Below are positions 9,983 through 21,394 of a DNA stretch of 64,000 nt, piece after piece. Origin of the DNA: Corylus avellana (taxonomy: Eukaryota; Streptophyta; Magnoliopsida; Fagales; Betulaceae). The position numbers were made by a program, and so were the translations under genes. Each line of letters opens with the position of its first letter. The first letter of the stretch is position 1. The DNA is taken from contig NC_081543.1 of the NCBI RefSeq assembly GCF_901000735.1, positions 26,555,515 through 26,619,514 of the forward strand. The letters run 5' to 3'. The notes beneath the pieces were generated by a model. That model saw only the letters and a program-made list of their open reading frames with translations. It had not been told where the DNA came from and searched no databases.

Positions 9983-11120
9983 TTGGCTCCGTTTACTTCG
10001 ACGTAAAATGGTTTCCGTCGGAAAATATTTTCAGAAAAACCATTTTTCCTAAAAATGTTTTCTGCTGAAAAAATTTTACGGCGTTTACCGTGCACACGGA
10101 AAATATTTTTTTTTAATATATTTTTTTTCCAATAAGGTTCCCGTTGGGACTTGCACCGGACTTGTTCGGGACCTGCCAGGGACCCCGCCAGGACTTGACC
10201 GGGACTTCTCCGGAACCTCGCCGGGACCTGTCTGGAACTTGACTGGAACCCACCCGGGACCCACCCAGGACTTGACCGGGACGCCACTGGGACCTGCCCG
10301 GGACTTGACCAGGACCCTGCCGGGACTTGATCGGGACTTGCCCGGGACCCTCCTAGGACTTCACTGGGACTCACCCGGGACCCCGCTAGGACTTGATCGA
10401 GACTTGTTCAGGATCACGCCGGGACCTACCCGGGACTTGACCGAGACCCCGCCCGGGACTTGACCGGGACCCGCCCGGAACTCAACCGGGCAAGTCCCAG
10501 GCGGGTCTTGGGTCGGTCCGGTAAAGTCTCAGGCGGGTCCCGGTCAAGTCCTAGGCAAGTCCCGAGCGGATCTCGGTCAAGTCCCAAGTAGCTCCCGGTG
10601 GCGTCCCGGGCAAGTTCCGGGTAGGTCTGATCAATTCCCGAGCGGGTCTCAGTCAAGTCCCAGGCGGGTCCCACCGGGGTCCTGGGCAAGTCCCGGTCAA
10701 GTCCCAGTTAGGTGCCGAGTGGGTCTTGGGCGGGTCCCAGTCAAGTCCCAGTCAGGACTCAAGCAGGTTTCGGGCGAGTCCCGATTGGGTCTCGAGCGGG
10801 TCTTGGGCAGGTTCGGGCAAGTCCCGTTCAAGTCCAGTCAGGTCCCAGGCAGGTCCTGGCACGGTCCTGAGCGGGTCCTGGGCGAGTCCTAGTCAAGTCT
10901 CTGCGAGGTTCTGAGCATGTCTTGGCAAAGTTCATCGATTTAAGAATGAGATGTTCACAGTCATAAAATAGTTTACAAAATAATTTCTGCATTTTACGGC
11001 GTTTACTTCGACGTAAAATAGTGATCAACGGAAAATATTTTTCTTTTAACCGAAAATTTTTCTTTAATTTTTGAAAAATGGTTTATGGTTTTTACTATTT
11101 TACGTCGAAGTAAACACTGT
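9983..11120. mobile_element. Fold-back element with inverted minisatellite arms
   Basis: The left end reads CTCCGTTTACTTCGACGTAAAA (9987 on) and the right end carries the inverse, TTTTACGTCGAAGTAAAC (about 11099-11116). A further direct copy of GTTTACTTCGACGTAAAA lies at about 11002-11019, and truncated TTTTACGGCGTTTAC units at about 10074 and 10993. Between them the GC-rich minisatellite runs in one orientation for about 350 bp and then in the opposite one for about 430 bp, so the whole element can fold into a long hairpin. There is no transposase. Related termini occur near 7466 and 63939. The class is uncertain (hAT-like ends, no clear target duplication). Confidence 0.65.
10140..10920. 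repeat. Inverted GC-rich minisatellite, ~11-bp core
   Basis: The core unit is GGGACYTGACC and variants, often paired as ~22-bp dimers. Left of about 10488 it reads GGGACTTGACC-like; right of it reads the inverse, GGTCAAGTCCC-like. The turning point is near 10484-10496 (CAACCGGGCAAGTCCC). Units are diverged by point changes. Long open frames in several frames here (Asp/Leu/Pro/Gly or Ser/Pro/Gly repeats) follow from the periodicity and lack of stop codons in GC-rich DNA; I do not call them genes. Confidence 0.9.
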
Positions 11121-12487
11121 AAAATATGAAAATAAGTTTCTAAAAACCATTTTGAAGCCTTAACCATCGTGCTCTCTCAAACAGAAATTCTAAAATTACA
11201 TTCAGCTATGTCAATTGAGTTCTCGTAATGTAATTGCTTTGTGATTTTCCTTAATGGGTCATGTAAATTTGGAAGCCCTATTAAAGATGGACATATAAAC
11301 AAAAATGGCCCATATGTACTTTACTGCAATGAGTTGTCAAAACGTAAGAAAACTTTAGATGAACCTTCCACCATTTCTATTAAACAAATAAATCAGAATC
11401 AAGTCATTTTGCTAAATCTGGACTGCCCAAATAAAACAAAATAGTCTAATTTGGGGGAACATATTTGATACAAACTTTGAGTATAACTCATTCTTAAAAA
11501 CTAACTTGCGAAGGAAGGGTGCTCAAAAAATTATATACACGTGGTTAAGATTGCACTTAAGCGACGTGTGACACTTACGATAGTAATATATTACCACACT
11601 CTGCAGCCAACGTCCATGGCGGGCGGTCGACAACAACACTGATCCAATAGTAACTTTTTCTATTTTGACAACTTCACTCATTTATCAGTATTCAATGACT
11701 TAATTCTATGTATATACATAGTACCAAGACTTTTTAATGTATCATATAGATCGCCCCTTCCGTGACTCGACCACAAAGCTGCAACTCATTCGATCTTATA
11801 CTTGATGAACGATGCCTAATCCTACACTCGATGTGGTGGCTACTCTTATACCAAATGATATAAATATTAGGTAGAATTCATCCTTAAAATTCAGCTTGCA
11901 AAGGAAGGGTGCCAAAAGGCTTATATTAATGTATTCTACTGATCTATTATTAGAGTTGCAATGTCTTCCTTCATAACTTAAAATGATAAAAATACTCTAT
12001 AGAAGATTAAAAAAAAAAGAAAAGCAAAACAAAAAAATCACTTTGACCTTTTTTGAATTTTTTGCTTGCTTTTCATTTTTCATGAATTTTTTTGTCCTTT
12101 TTCATTTTTATTATACACAGTATTTTTGACATTTTGTGGTGAAATGAGGATAGTTCAAATTAAAAAGAATGAAAAATATTACCAATTAGGTGGTAAGTAC
12201 AATCCCCCTTTATTGACATTAGAAATCATTCTAGAAGTAGAAAAATTAAGCAGCTAATATGGAAGTATACAGAACGGACACAAAGGTTGAAAGGACTGAC
12301 AACAGCATGTCAAGGAATGTTCTGTTGACCATAAAAGCATAGAGGCTATTTTTGCCGATGACTCAAAAAAAAATCTTTTTAGTATTCCTCTCAAAATTGA
12401 CTTTTAGCTTATTTTTTATATTACATCAATTATTTTTTATTATTATTTAAATAAATAAAAAATTATTATAAAATAATTTTTTTTTTT

Positions 12488-12530
<43 letters not shown>

Positions 12531-12827
12531 TTACATCAATCAAATCAATTATAGTTCTCAACCACTTACTTTTTTTAAGGCCAATAGCAAACATAGCCAG
12601 AAAAATACACAGATAACATAGATGGAATACTAAATTATCAAAGAGAATGGACATCCTTGAGTAATTTTTACAGAGTCCATGGAGCACACTTTCAAATGCT
12701 ATAAGAAAAATAGAAAGGATCGATCTCACTAAAGCTTAGGGGATACAATTATCAATTCCATCCCCTTTGGCTCTTAACCATTTACTTGTTGGTAAAATTC
12801 GTTTGCCATAAGCTCACTTATGCATTT
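11121..12827. other. Intergenic, partial repeats and a (TA)n tract
   Basis: Two diverged copies of a GCGAAGGAAGGGTGC-like stretch (near 11508 and 11897) lie in matching contexts, probably pieces of an unnamed repeat. A (TA)n microsatellite occupies 12493-12526. No gene is recognised; the open frame at 11241-11444 has no familiar domain. Confidence 0.45.
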
Positions 12828-12992
12828 AATTATATAGATCAACATACTTCAACTAATTTGGTTTCCCAATAAACAGCCGTTTTCTCTCTAGACTGAATAG
12901 CTAGAGGAGAAGAAAATATTCCACTGCCGATCTACGGTGGTGGGGACTGAATTGAGCGGGGGAAATTGCTGCTTAGGGTGAGAATAGTTGTT

Positions 12993-14571
12993 ATGGAGGA
13001 GGATCTCTTGAGGCTATGGGGGAAACTCTCTCTTGATGAGGGAGAAACAATGGAAGTGGCAATACAGCCACAATTGGTAGAAGGAGTTTTTTCACGTGGA
13101 AAGTACTGTGTGGTTGGGAAACTGCTAGTAGATCGTTTTGTGGGGAAAGATGTAATCAGACGAACATTGGTTAAAGGATGGCGTCCTTCGGGAAGTCTTT
13201 CTTTCAAGGTGTTGGGTGAAAACGTGTTCTTGGTGGAATTCGAAAATGAATGGGACAAAACAAGAGTATTAGAGGGGAGGCCATGGATCTTTGAAGGGAA
13301 CCTGTTCTCAGTAGAAGAGTTTGATGGTCGATCCTCACCGGCTGAAATAATGTTCGAGCAAGCAGCTTTCTGGGTCAGAATGTTCAATCTTCCTTTGGCA
13401 TGTATGGGAAAGGAGGTAGGCCTACAGATCGGAACCACGATGGGGACAGTGGAGGATGTTGACACTGATGAGAAAGGAGTAGGGTGGGGAAAATTTTTAC
13501 GAGTCAAAATTAGGCTTGATTTAACCAAACCTCTTCCGAGAGGTCGGATTATCAACCTCCTTGGCAAGCAGACGCTGATAGGTTTTCAATATGAGAAGCT
13601 ACCAAAGTACTGTTTTGATTGTGGCAGAATTTGGCATGGGCGGAAGGGATGTATGGTGCAAGAAGGGAATCGATCTAAGGAAACGGAGAAACAGTATGGT
13701 CCCTGGATGCGAGTACCATCTCCACGGCGGCGACGAGAATTCATGAGTCCTCGTATTTTCGAACAGAAAGATGAAGAGATGAGAGACGAGCATAGCACTC
13801 AAGTAGGGGCTCGAGGACGCAAATATAGAAGCTGCAGTTTCCCCAGCAAAAGCAACGAAACAGTAGCTTCACGGGCTGGTATACCAGAAACAGGAAAAGC
13901 TCCGACGAACGCCGGTGAGCGAAGGACGAACCGTTACGGATGAAGGGAGCCTTAATGGTAAGGGCGCAGACAAAGGCGAGAATGCTGGGGCAGCTATTGA
14001 TGGGTCGGCAATTAATGCTTGTGTAGACTCAACATCAGTTATGGAAAAGAAAGGAGAAAATAACAAGGAAGAACAGTTAAGGGAAGAAAATATTCTTCAT
14101 GCCGTAAGGGATCTGAACTTAAAAGGGAAAGAGACAGCATTAAATATGAGCGGGCAATCCCATGAAGGTGCGATATTGAATGAGAAAATATGGAAGGAGA
14201 CACCAAAAGCAGCTTCTAAGCCATCAAGACAATTGAATGTGGGGGACAGGGGTGAGCCACGTGGAGCACTAACAAATGAGAGATCNNNNNNNNNNNNNNN
14301 NNNNNNNNNNNNNNNNNNNNNNNNNNNNNNNNNNNNNNNNNNNNNNNNNNNNNNNNNNNNNNNNNNNNNNNNNNNNNNNNNNNNNAATGCGGTGGGGAAA
14401 AGAAAAAGCTCAAATGGCCAAGGAGCTGAGCAGGGAGAAGACCAACTGGCACAGAATAGGAGGATGAAATACAAGGGGAACAAGGACTTTGTACTGCGGG
14501 ATGAAGATGACAACATCGAGAAGGGATCAGGATTGGCGGGGTCTGGTGCACAGCCCCGCCGGCCGGTATGA
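12993..14571 (+). pseudogene. LINE ORF1, DUF4283/zinc-knuckle nucleic-acid-binding protein
   Basis: ORF1 proteins of plant L1 elements bind RNA and package it for reverse transcription. From the ATG at 12993 (MEEDLLRLWGKL) the frame runs to a stop at 13941-13943. It contains a DUF4283-type domain (FSRGKYCVVGKLL through RPWIFEGNLF) and the zinc knuckle CFDCGRIWHGRKGC at about 13614-13655 (C-x2-C-x4-H-x4-C), where a Trp occupies the usual Gly-side position. After a frame change near 13915-13943 a second frame continues as a charged Gly/Glu/Lys-rich tail to 14571, across the N gap. The frame change and gap leave the true C-terminus uncertain. The last codons overlap the ORF2 start at 14568. Confidence 0.8.
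14286..14385. other. Assembly gap (100 N)
   Basis: One hundred unknown bases inside the LINE ORF1 tail. The round length suggests a placeholder of unknown true size. Confidence 1.
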
Positions 14572-17500
14572 AGATTTTATGTTGGAACTGTCGAGGGCTT
14601 GGGAACCCTGAGACAGTTCGGGAGCTTTGCCGTAAGGTAAAAGTTAAGTGTCCCGATTTGGTTTTCCTGATGGAAACCAAATTACGTAGTAACAAAATGT
14701 CTGTGATAAAACAACGGATGGGTTTCAATAACATGCTAGTTGTGGATTGTATAGGGAGAAGTGGAGGATTGGCCTTGCTTTGGAAGGAGAAATTGGGGAT
14801 TGAGATACAAAATTACAGCATTAGACATATCAATGCGACCATCAGCCCCCTAAACTCAGACCCCTGAATTTTTACTGGCTTCTATGGCCATCCGGAGGCA
14901 CACAGAAGGCATGAAGCATGGGGATTACTAAGACATTTGAAATCTCTGGTGCATGGCCCTTGGCTATGTGCAGGTGATTTCAACGAAATCATTGATTCAT
15001 CAGAGAAAGTGGGTGGAAGGCGACGGCCCGAATCTATGATGGCGAATTTTAAAAATACCTTGGACGATTGTGGCCTATTTGAAGTTGTTTGCAGGGGTCC
15101 AACGTGCACTTGGAACAATGGAAGAGAGGGGGAGGAGTTCATTATGGAGAAGTTAGACAGATTGGTGGCTAACGACGCTTGGCATGATCGGTTTCCTAAG
15201 GTAGAGGCAGTGAAGGAAGCCGCTACGTTTTCTGATCACCTTTCAATATTTATCAATACTGTGGGCAATTCGGTAACATGCAGGAAGACACGGGGCTTTA
15301 GATTCGAAGCCACGTGGGCTGAAAACAAAGAATGCAAAGAAGTCATACGGAAAATATGGAGAAAGAAGGTCAACATGCAGAATGTGTGGCAGTCAGTGGC
15401 TGGAAAACTAGAAGCAAGCAAAAAAGGATTAAAGGAATGGCAAAGAAGTCAAGGAGGCAACGTGGGACAACAAATTTTCCAGCGCTGGAAGCCCAAGTAG
15501 CACATGAGGAAATTGACACGTCTTTGTTCATAAAGATGAAAATGGAGCTGGAAAAAAAAAAGCAAGATGCAGACCTCTTCTGGCAGCAGAGGGCGAGGGA
15601 AGACTGGGCCAAGTTCGGGGACCAAAACTCACGGTACTTCCATGCGTGTGCAACTCAAAAGAAAAAGGCCAATTTGGTTACGGGAATTACTGATGAATTT
15701 GGGCAGAGATGGGAAACAAATGATCAAATCGGGGTTGCTTTCACCCGATATTTTCAAAATCTTTTTACTACGTGTGGGCACAGACAAATGGAGAAGGCAC
15801 TGGAAGCTGTCGAGCAGAGAGTAACCCATGCCATGAATGAGTCTTTGTTGAAGGCTTTTACGATGGAAGAAGTTGGGAACGCTTTAAGTCAAATGGCTCC
15901 TTTAAAAGCGCCCGGCCTGGATGGTTTTTCAGCCCATTTTTTTTCAGAAAAATTGGGCAGTGATGGGTGAAGAGGTTAGTAAAGCTGTAATTTACATTTT
16001 GAATAATGACACTATGAATAAAGAGCTAAATTCGACTTATATTGCGCTAATACCTAAAACAGCCAACCCAAATTCTGTCACTGAATTTCGCCCCATTAGC
16101 TTATGTAATGTGCTCTATAAATTGATATCTAAGACACTGGCGAACAGATTAAAAATTGTGCTCCCTGATATCATTTCACCCAATCAAAGTGCATTTGTCC
16201 CCGGCCGACTAATAATGGATAATGTTTTGGCTGCTTATGAGACTTTGCACTCCATGAAGTCGAGAATGTGGGGGAAGGTAGGTCATATGGCGGTCAAATT
16301 CGATATGAGTAAAGCCTATGATAGGGTGGAATGAGATTTTTTGGAAGCTATTATGGAACGGATGGGGTTCACAAGTAAATGGATCCAGTTGACAATGATG
16401 TGTGTAAAGACAGCCACATATAAGGTTATTGTAAACAGATCTCCTATGGGTCGGATTACCCCATCGCGGGGGATCCGACAAGGAGATCCTATCTCACCTT
16501 ATCTTTTTTTATTGTGCGCAGAGGCTCTTAGTTCCATGTTGACACGGGCGGACAACAACGGCGAATTGCCTGGTGTTCCAACCTCAAAGCGAGGGCCACG
16601 ATTAAGTCACCTCTTCTTCGCTGATGATAGCCTGCTGTTCTGCAAAGCCACTCCCTTGCACTAGTAAAGGCTGACAAAGATCCTAACAACATATGAGGAA
16701 GCATCGGGACAGAGGCTAAACCAAGCCAAAACATCTATGTTTTTCAGTCGTAACACGCCACTTGAAACACAGGAGGAAATCTTGAGACTGTCAAGAATCC
16801 CATCAACGCAGAGATACGACAAATACCTTGGCTTGCCAGCTCTAGTTGGTAAATCCTAAAGGCAGGCTTTTAATAGTATAAAGGAGAGAGTATGGAGGAG
16901 ACTTGGTGATTGGAAACTGAAATTGCTGTCACAAGCTGGGAGAGAGGTTTTGCTAAAAGTTGTAATTCAGGCTATTCCGACATACAGCATGAGTATGTTC
17001 CTTCTACCTAAAGGTCTATGCTCTGAGATAAATTCCATGATGCAGAAATTTTGGTGGGGTAGTCAAGAGAATGGCTCGCGGATACATTGGATGAAATGGA
17101 GCCGAATGGGACTACCAAAAGAATGTGGTGGTATGGGCTTTAGAGATTTGGTAAGTTTCAATAAGGCTCTTTTGGCAAAACAGGGTTGGCGTTTATTGAA
17201 ATCTCCTGAGAGTTTAACAGCAAGAATTTTAAAGGCTAAATACTACCCTCAATGTTCTTTCATGGACGCAAAATTGGGGGCGAAGCCGTCTTTTGCATGG
17301 AGAAGTATTCTAGGTGCTAGGGACATTCTTGAAGAGGGCCTATTGTGGAGAGTTGGAAATGGCCTGTCAATAAATATATGGGGTGATAGGTGGATCCCCA
17401 TTCCTTCAACTTATCGCATCCACTCCCCTCCGAAGGTTATATCTCCGTGTAGCAAGGTCCATGAGCTTTTTGATGGAGAGATGCGAGGCTGGAACCAAAG

Positions 17501-18682
17501 TCTGATGTCAAGCATCTTTACAGAGGATGAGATAGCTGCTGTAATTACCATACCTATAAGCCAAACGGACCAACCTGACGTCCAGATATGGAGGTGTACA
17601 AATAATGGCTTGTTTTCGATAAAAAGTGCCTATCACCTAGCAAAAGAGATGGAGATGAGGGGGAGCCCGGAAGGATCGGTGAGGCCAAGGAGAGTATTCT
17701 GTGGAAGACCTTATGGAAGTTAGAAATTCCAAATGCAGCAAAAAATTTTATGTGGAGGGCTTGTAATAATCTCTTGCCGACAAAGGATAATCTCCTTAGA
17801 CGTAAGATTGTGAAAGAGCCTTGGTGTCCAATCTGTGAAAAGGAGCCAGAAACGGATTACCATGCTTTGTGGGGCTGCCCAGCAGCCATGGATGTGTGGG
17901 GAAGCAGTAAGAGGACGTTCCAGAAATGCGCTATAGAGGGTGAGAATTTCATGATGACGGCAGAACACATTTTTTCAAGATGTGGAATAGAGGATTTCGG
18001 CCTCTTTGTGCAGGTTGCGCGTCAAGTATGGTTTAGAAGGAACAAGTGGGTACATGAAAGGATTTTTATTGACCCAAACGTCATCATCCAGAAGACTGAA
18101 GTGCAGGTAGAGTTGTTCAAAAAAATAAACGATAAGAAGGTGAATAAAAGTGACGAGGAAAACAGAGCCCAAAATAAGAAGTGGATGGCACCTCCTCCAG
18201 GTTGGCACAAGATTAATTGGGATGTGGCTATTGACAAAATACATGGAAGAGTGGGGATAGGTATCGTGATTCGTGAGGAGGAAGGAAGGGTTATAGCGGC
18301 TATGAGCAAGACTAGAATGGGATTATTGGAGCCGACAACGGGGGAAGCATATGCAGCATTTCTTGCAGCCTGCCTAGGGAGAGAGCTGGGATTGCAAAAT
18401 CTATGGTTGGAAGGAGATGCGAAACAAATTGTGGAGGTGGTAAATTCTCACACGAGTACATGGACTAGATTCGGACACTTAATAGATGACACAAAGCGCA
18501 TTCTATTATCTTTTCCAAGATGGAGATGCGGTTTTGTATTTCGAGAAGCAAATGAGGCGGCACACAAACTGGCGAAAGCGGCTTTAACAGATGTCAATGA
18601 TAGAATATGGAGTTCTACAACTCCAAATTGTATTAGGGATATCGTTTTGATGGAGCAATTAGCTCTATCTTGTGATTGTTAG
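14568..18682 (+). pseudogene. LINE ORF2: endonuclease, reverse transcriptase, RNase H
   Basis: The start MKILCWNCRGLG is the classic plant L1 ORF2 N-terminus. Endonuclease motifs follow: LMETKL, then after a stop at 14865-14867 CAGDFNEI (about 14970) and SDHLSI (about 15230). The reverse transcriptase reads YIALIPK, FRPISLCNVLYK, AFVPGRLI, KFDMSKAYDR, GIRQGDPISPYLF and the catalytic FADD at about 16617. A TGA at 16332-16334 replaces an expected Trp in the YDRVEW motif, and frame changes occur near 15500, 15930, 16660 and 17720. The zf-RVT-like segment is at 17750-17900 (WCPICEKEP). The RNase H is at about 18214-18570, with WDVA, EAYAA and EGDA acidic positions. The frame ends at 18682, 57 bp before the A tail. 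Confidence 0.93.
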
Positions 18683-18766
18683 GGGAGCCTTGATGTTCCA
18701 TTTCCTATCATCTTATTAATGAGAATACTCAATTTTTCAAAAAAAAAAAAAATTATATAGATCAAC

Positions 18767-19235
18767 TATATTGTACCAACAAGATTCACCAGCTCTTTAT
18801 CATTGTTGATTAGAAAAAAGTAGAGGCAATTCGTGTTCGAATTGTGTCAAAACGTGAGTATAAAATTATATAGACCAACTATAATCTAATAAATTTAATT
18901 AAACGGGTTAAACTCATCAATCCTTAACATTTTAATTTTGTATTGAATTCATGGATCATTTCAAAAATTACTAACCATTATGTCGCGGGTCAAGTTCAGA
19001 TCGTTATATAAGTCAACCATAGCCCAACCCATTTAATTAAATGTATTAAACTTTTTAACCCTAACTCTTTAGTTTCATGTTAAATTAATATCATATTCGT
19101 AAGTCGTGTCAATGAAATAACCATTTATCAACAATTATAGCCTCCACAAATTACAGGATCACTTGCCATTTGCCAATGAATCAAACTATGAAGCAATTTA
19201 CAAAAACAAGAAAGAAAGATTCTAATCAATTTGAA
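18767..19235. other. Intergenic, 3' side of the BTB gene
   Basis: AT-rich. A stretch with TTTAATTAAACGGGTTAAACTC (18894 on) resembles one near 29158, suggesting an unnamed dispersed repeat. The 3' UTR of the minus-strand BTB gene should fall near 19100-19235; no exact AATAAA signal is visible on that strand. Confidence 0.4.
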
Positions 19236-20618
19236 TCAATATCCCCTCACAGAACTCTGCCAAACCTCCACATTCTGCTGATCCTTCCTACTCACAAACA
19301 TCTTGTTCCCCCCAAAAGCCAAGTTGGTGATCTTGGAGCCTCCCATATCCTTCACTCTCCCCATCAAATTCTTCCTAAACACCCTCTCCTCCAACCCATC
19401 TTCCCTCTTCTTTGAATTCCCCATCATCACCTCTGTCCACAGCTCTATATCCCCTCCCTTACTGCAAAACACTTGATTCCCATGGCTCTCAATCTTGCAC
19501 CCAACGCCTTCCTTCTTCCCATTCACTACTTTCCTCCCATCCCCAAGACAAACCCACGAATTCTCAGCACCCATATTGCGCAAATCGGCGAAGAACACCT
19601 CGCCGGAGTTCACACCGACCTTGAAAATCCCCGATAAATCGTCCGAAACCGAGACATCCGAAAAGCAATCTACTTTCTCCTTAATCTCCCATACCACATT
19701 TCCAGACCTTATATCCCAGAACTTGATGTTACCAAATACTCCTGAAGGCCCACTGTGAGACCCAGAAGCCATTAACAAACCGTAACCGGAAACCCAATTC
19801 AGTTTCGTCGCCGGTATCGCCGAGTCGATATCGGCACCGTAAATCTCGCAGTGGCCAATCTCAGTCGCCGGCCTCAAGCTCTGCAAATCGTAAACCATAA
19901 TCGAATTCGAATTCCTCCGACCCGATTCGAAGCTCGCGAACAAAAACTCCGGCGACGACCCGATTCCTTGAACCGTCGAGCCCGACCGGGTCACATTCTC
20001 CCAATTCAAGCTCTCCCTCACGAACCCCTTTTCGAGGTCGAGAATCTGGAGCCCGGAGAAGTCGGTGGCTCCGGCTGCCGCCAGCGACGGCGATATCGCC
20101 AGCAGGGAATCCACCGCCGTGAACCCTGTCAAGACCGTGGATTTCCTCCTCATCGACCAGTCAAACGAGGTGATCTTGCTACCGTGAGCCACGTGGACGG
20201 ACCCGAACGGCGTCGTCGCGATCGCCGACGGCGAGTCCCGGCCGTTAAGCGGCAGAACCAGCGACTTCTCGAGGTTGAACGCGTCGAACTGGGCCGGGTT
20301 CGAGAGCGAGTTCACCAAAAGGGGCTCGACGCCGTAGAACTGCGCCTCATCGATTAAATCCTGGAGGTCGAAAGCCTTGGCCCTCGACGGAAGATTACCG
20401 GTTCGGAGAAGCGAAAGGAGGATTGAGAACAGCTCCGGGTCTCGGTCGATGAACGGCGACTCTGAAACCCTCGAGAACAACGATTTGGGGCCGCCTAGGG
20501 TTAACGTTTGCTGGGTGGTCTGAAAAATCTGGCCACCCACATCGACGGTCACGATGTTAGAGTCCCGTTTGGTCCGGGTCGGAGCCGGGTTCGAATCCAG
20601 GCCTGCAAATGGTGGCAT
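19236..20618 (-). CDS. BTB/POZ (T1-type) domain protein with WD40-like C-terminus
   Basis: A single uninterrupted 460-codon frame. Residues 21 to about 102 form a BTB_2/potassium-channel tetramerisation fold (NIVTVDVGGQIFQTT, SLFSRV, DLIDEAQFYGVEPLL). The rest holds β-propeller-like repeats (SIMVYDLQSL, GNIKFWDIRSGNVVWEI, FFADLRNMGAENSW, NVEVWQSSVRGY). The order and length match the plant family of At3g09030 and At5g41330 (about 440-460 aa, intronless). BTB proteins of this sort are thought to be substrate adaptors for CUL3 ubiquitin ligases; for this subgroup that role is inference. The ATG at 20616-20618 is the first in frame and gives the family-like MPPF start. The coding region is GC-rich relative to its surroundings, as expected of an intronless plant gene. 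Confidence 0.93.
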   Translation of the reverse strand: MPPFAGLDSNPAPTRTKRDSNIVTVDVGGQIFQTTQQTLTLGGPKSLFSRVSESPFIDRDPELFSILLSLLRTGNLPSRAKAFDLQDLIDEAQFYGVEPLLVNSLSNPAQFDAFNLEKSLVLPLNGRDSPSAIATTPFGSVHVAHGSKITSFDWSMRRKSTVLTGFTAVDSLLAISPSLAAAGATDFSGLQILDLEKGFVRESLNWENVTRSGSTVQGIGSSPEFLFASFESGRRNSNSIMVYDLQSLRPATEIGHCEIYGADIDSAIPATKLNWVSGYGLLMASGSHSGPSGVFGNIKFWDIRSGNVVWEIKEKVDCFSDVSVSDDLSGIFKVGVNSGEVFFADLRNMGAENSWVCLGDGRKVVNGKKEGVGCKIESHGNQVFCSKGGDIELWTEVMMGNSKKREDGLEERVFRKNLMGRVKDMGGSKITNLAFGGNKMFVSRKDQQNVEVWQSSVRGY

Positions 20619-20720
20619 ATTCTGCTACAATTTGATGAACTTGGAGATGAATTATGGTAAAGGAGAATATATAAAGGAGAAGAAGGTGGTTGGTTGGCCA
20701 GTTGGCCTTGGGGCACTGGT
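20619..20720 (-). promoter_or_regulatory. Putative core promoter of the BTB gene
   Basis: On the minus strand a CT-rich stretch with CCTTTATATATTC (about 20665-20677) lies some 50 bp upstream of the ATG. If it is the TATA box, the 5' leader is very short (20-30 nt). Confidence 0.35.
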
Positions 20721-20849
20721 TTCTAGAAGATCAAAAGAGTTAGGGTTTTGGTCAACAAAAGGGCGTGGATTTTTCATTTTTGGCTTGCATTATATAATAA
20801 TATTATTAATGTTATTAAATTGTAGCCCTCCAAGATTGACCATCTAATT

Positions 20850-21394
20850 TGGCACATTGAGGAAACCAGGGTTTTTATGGTTCAACCATTACAACAACCC
20901 TACAAGAATCTGTTCACTTTGATTTTGTCAACTTCATTGTTTCTTTAGCATGATATGAGTTGTTTATGCAATTAATTGAGCTGAGCTCCAACCTCTTTTT
21001 CACATGTGAGCAATGAGTCATGCCTCAACATCAATAGACTTAATAGGGTGGAATGAGTTTGCAAAAACACCAAGATCGGTTCCTCTCAAATTTTTTTAAA
21101 TATGAGAATTTCATGTTTTAAAATTGAAGTCTATCTATTACATTTAACGGTCTAAATAAATGCATATGTTTGTGTGTCACCGAAGCAAATGAGTTTGGTA
21201 TGTTGAAAACTAAAAGGGCATAAATTTCCTCCAAATCCTTCAACCTATTCTAATAAGTGTCAAATGTCATATAATATGTTTGGATTTTTAAAAAATTAAT
21301 GTTTGAGTTCTTAGATTAGTAGAATAACAATAAGTGACTGTTAAGAATATTAAATAAAACATGTCAAAGATGAAATTTGGATCCCCTAGAATTC
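20850..21394. other. Intergenic
   Basis: No gene. The stretch AAAAAATTAATGTTTGAGTT at 21290-21309, with TTAGATTAGTAG after it, recurs at 49060-49092 and marks a dispersed repeat. Confidence 0.4.

Larger units (their letters stand above)
12844..18750 (+). mobile_element. Full-length L1-type LINE retrotransposon
   Basis: The 5.9-kb element is bounded by a perfect 16-bp target-site duplication, AATTATATAGATCAAC, at 12828-12843 and 18751-18766, directly after a 12-nt A tail. In order it carries a gag-like ORF1 (DUF4283 plus zinc knuckle), an AP-type endonuclease, reverse transcriptase, a zf-RVT-like Cys/His region and a C-terminal RNase H, the architecture of plant L1 elements. Several stops and frameshifts break both frames, so it is inactive as assembled. 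The perfect duplication contrasts with the number of coding breaks; some breaks may be assembly errors, and a 100-N gap lies in ORF1. Confidence 0.95.

Noticed and set aside
9925..10914. Long open frames on both strands encoding Asp/Leu/Pro/Gly or Ser/Pro/Gly repeats
   Set aside because: They overlap in several frames and both strands, and follow from an 11-bp GC-rich minisatellite that rarely forms stop codons. No start context or domain supports translation.
14097..14734. Antisense open frames of 139 and 172 codons
   Set aside because: They lie opposite the LINE ORF1/ORF2 junction and run through the N gap, so their length is partly artificial.
19851..20357. Plus-strand 168-codon Arg-rich frame
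   Set aside because: Antisense shadow of the GC-rich BTB gene.
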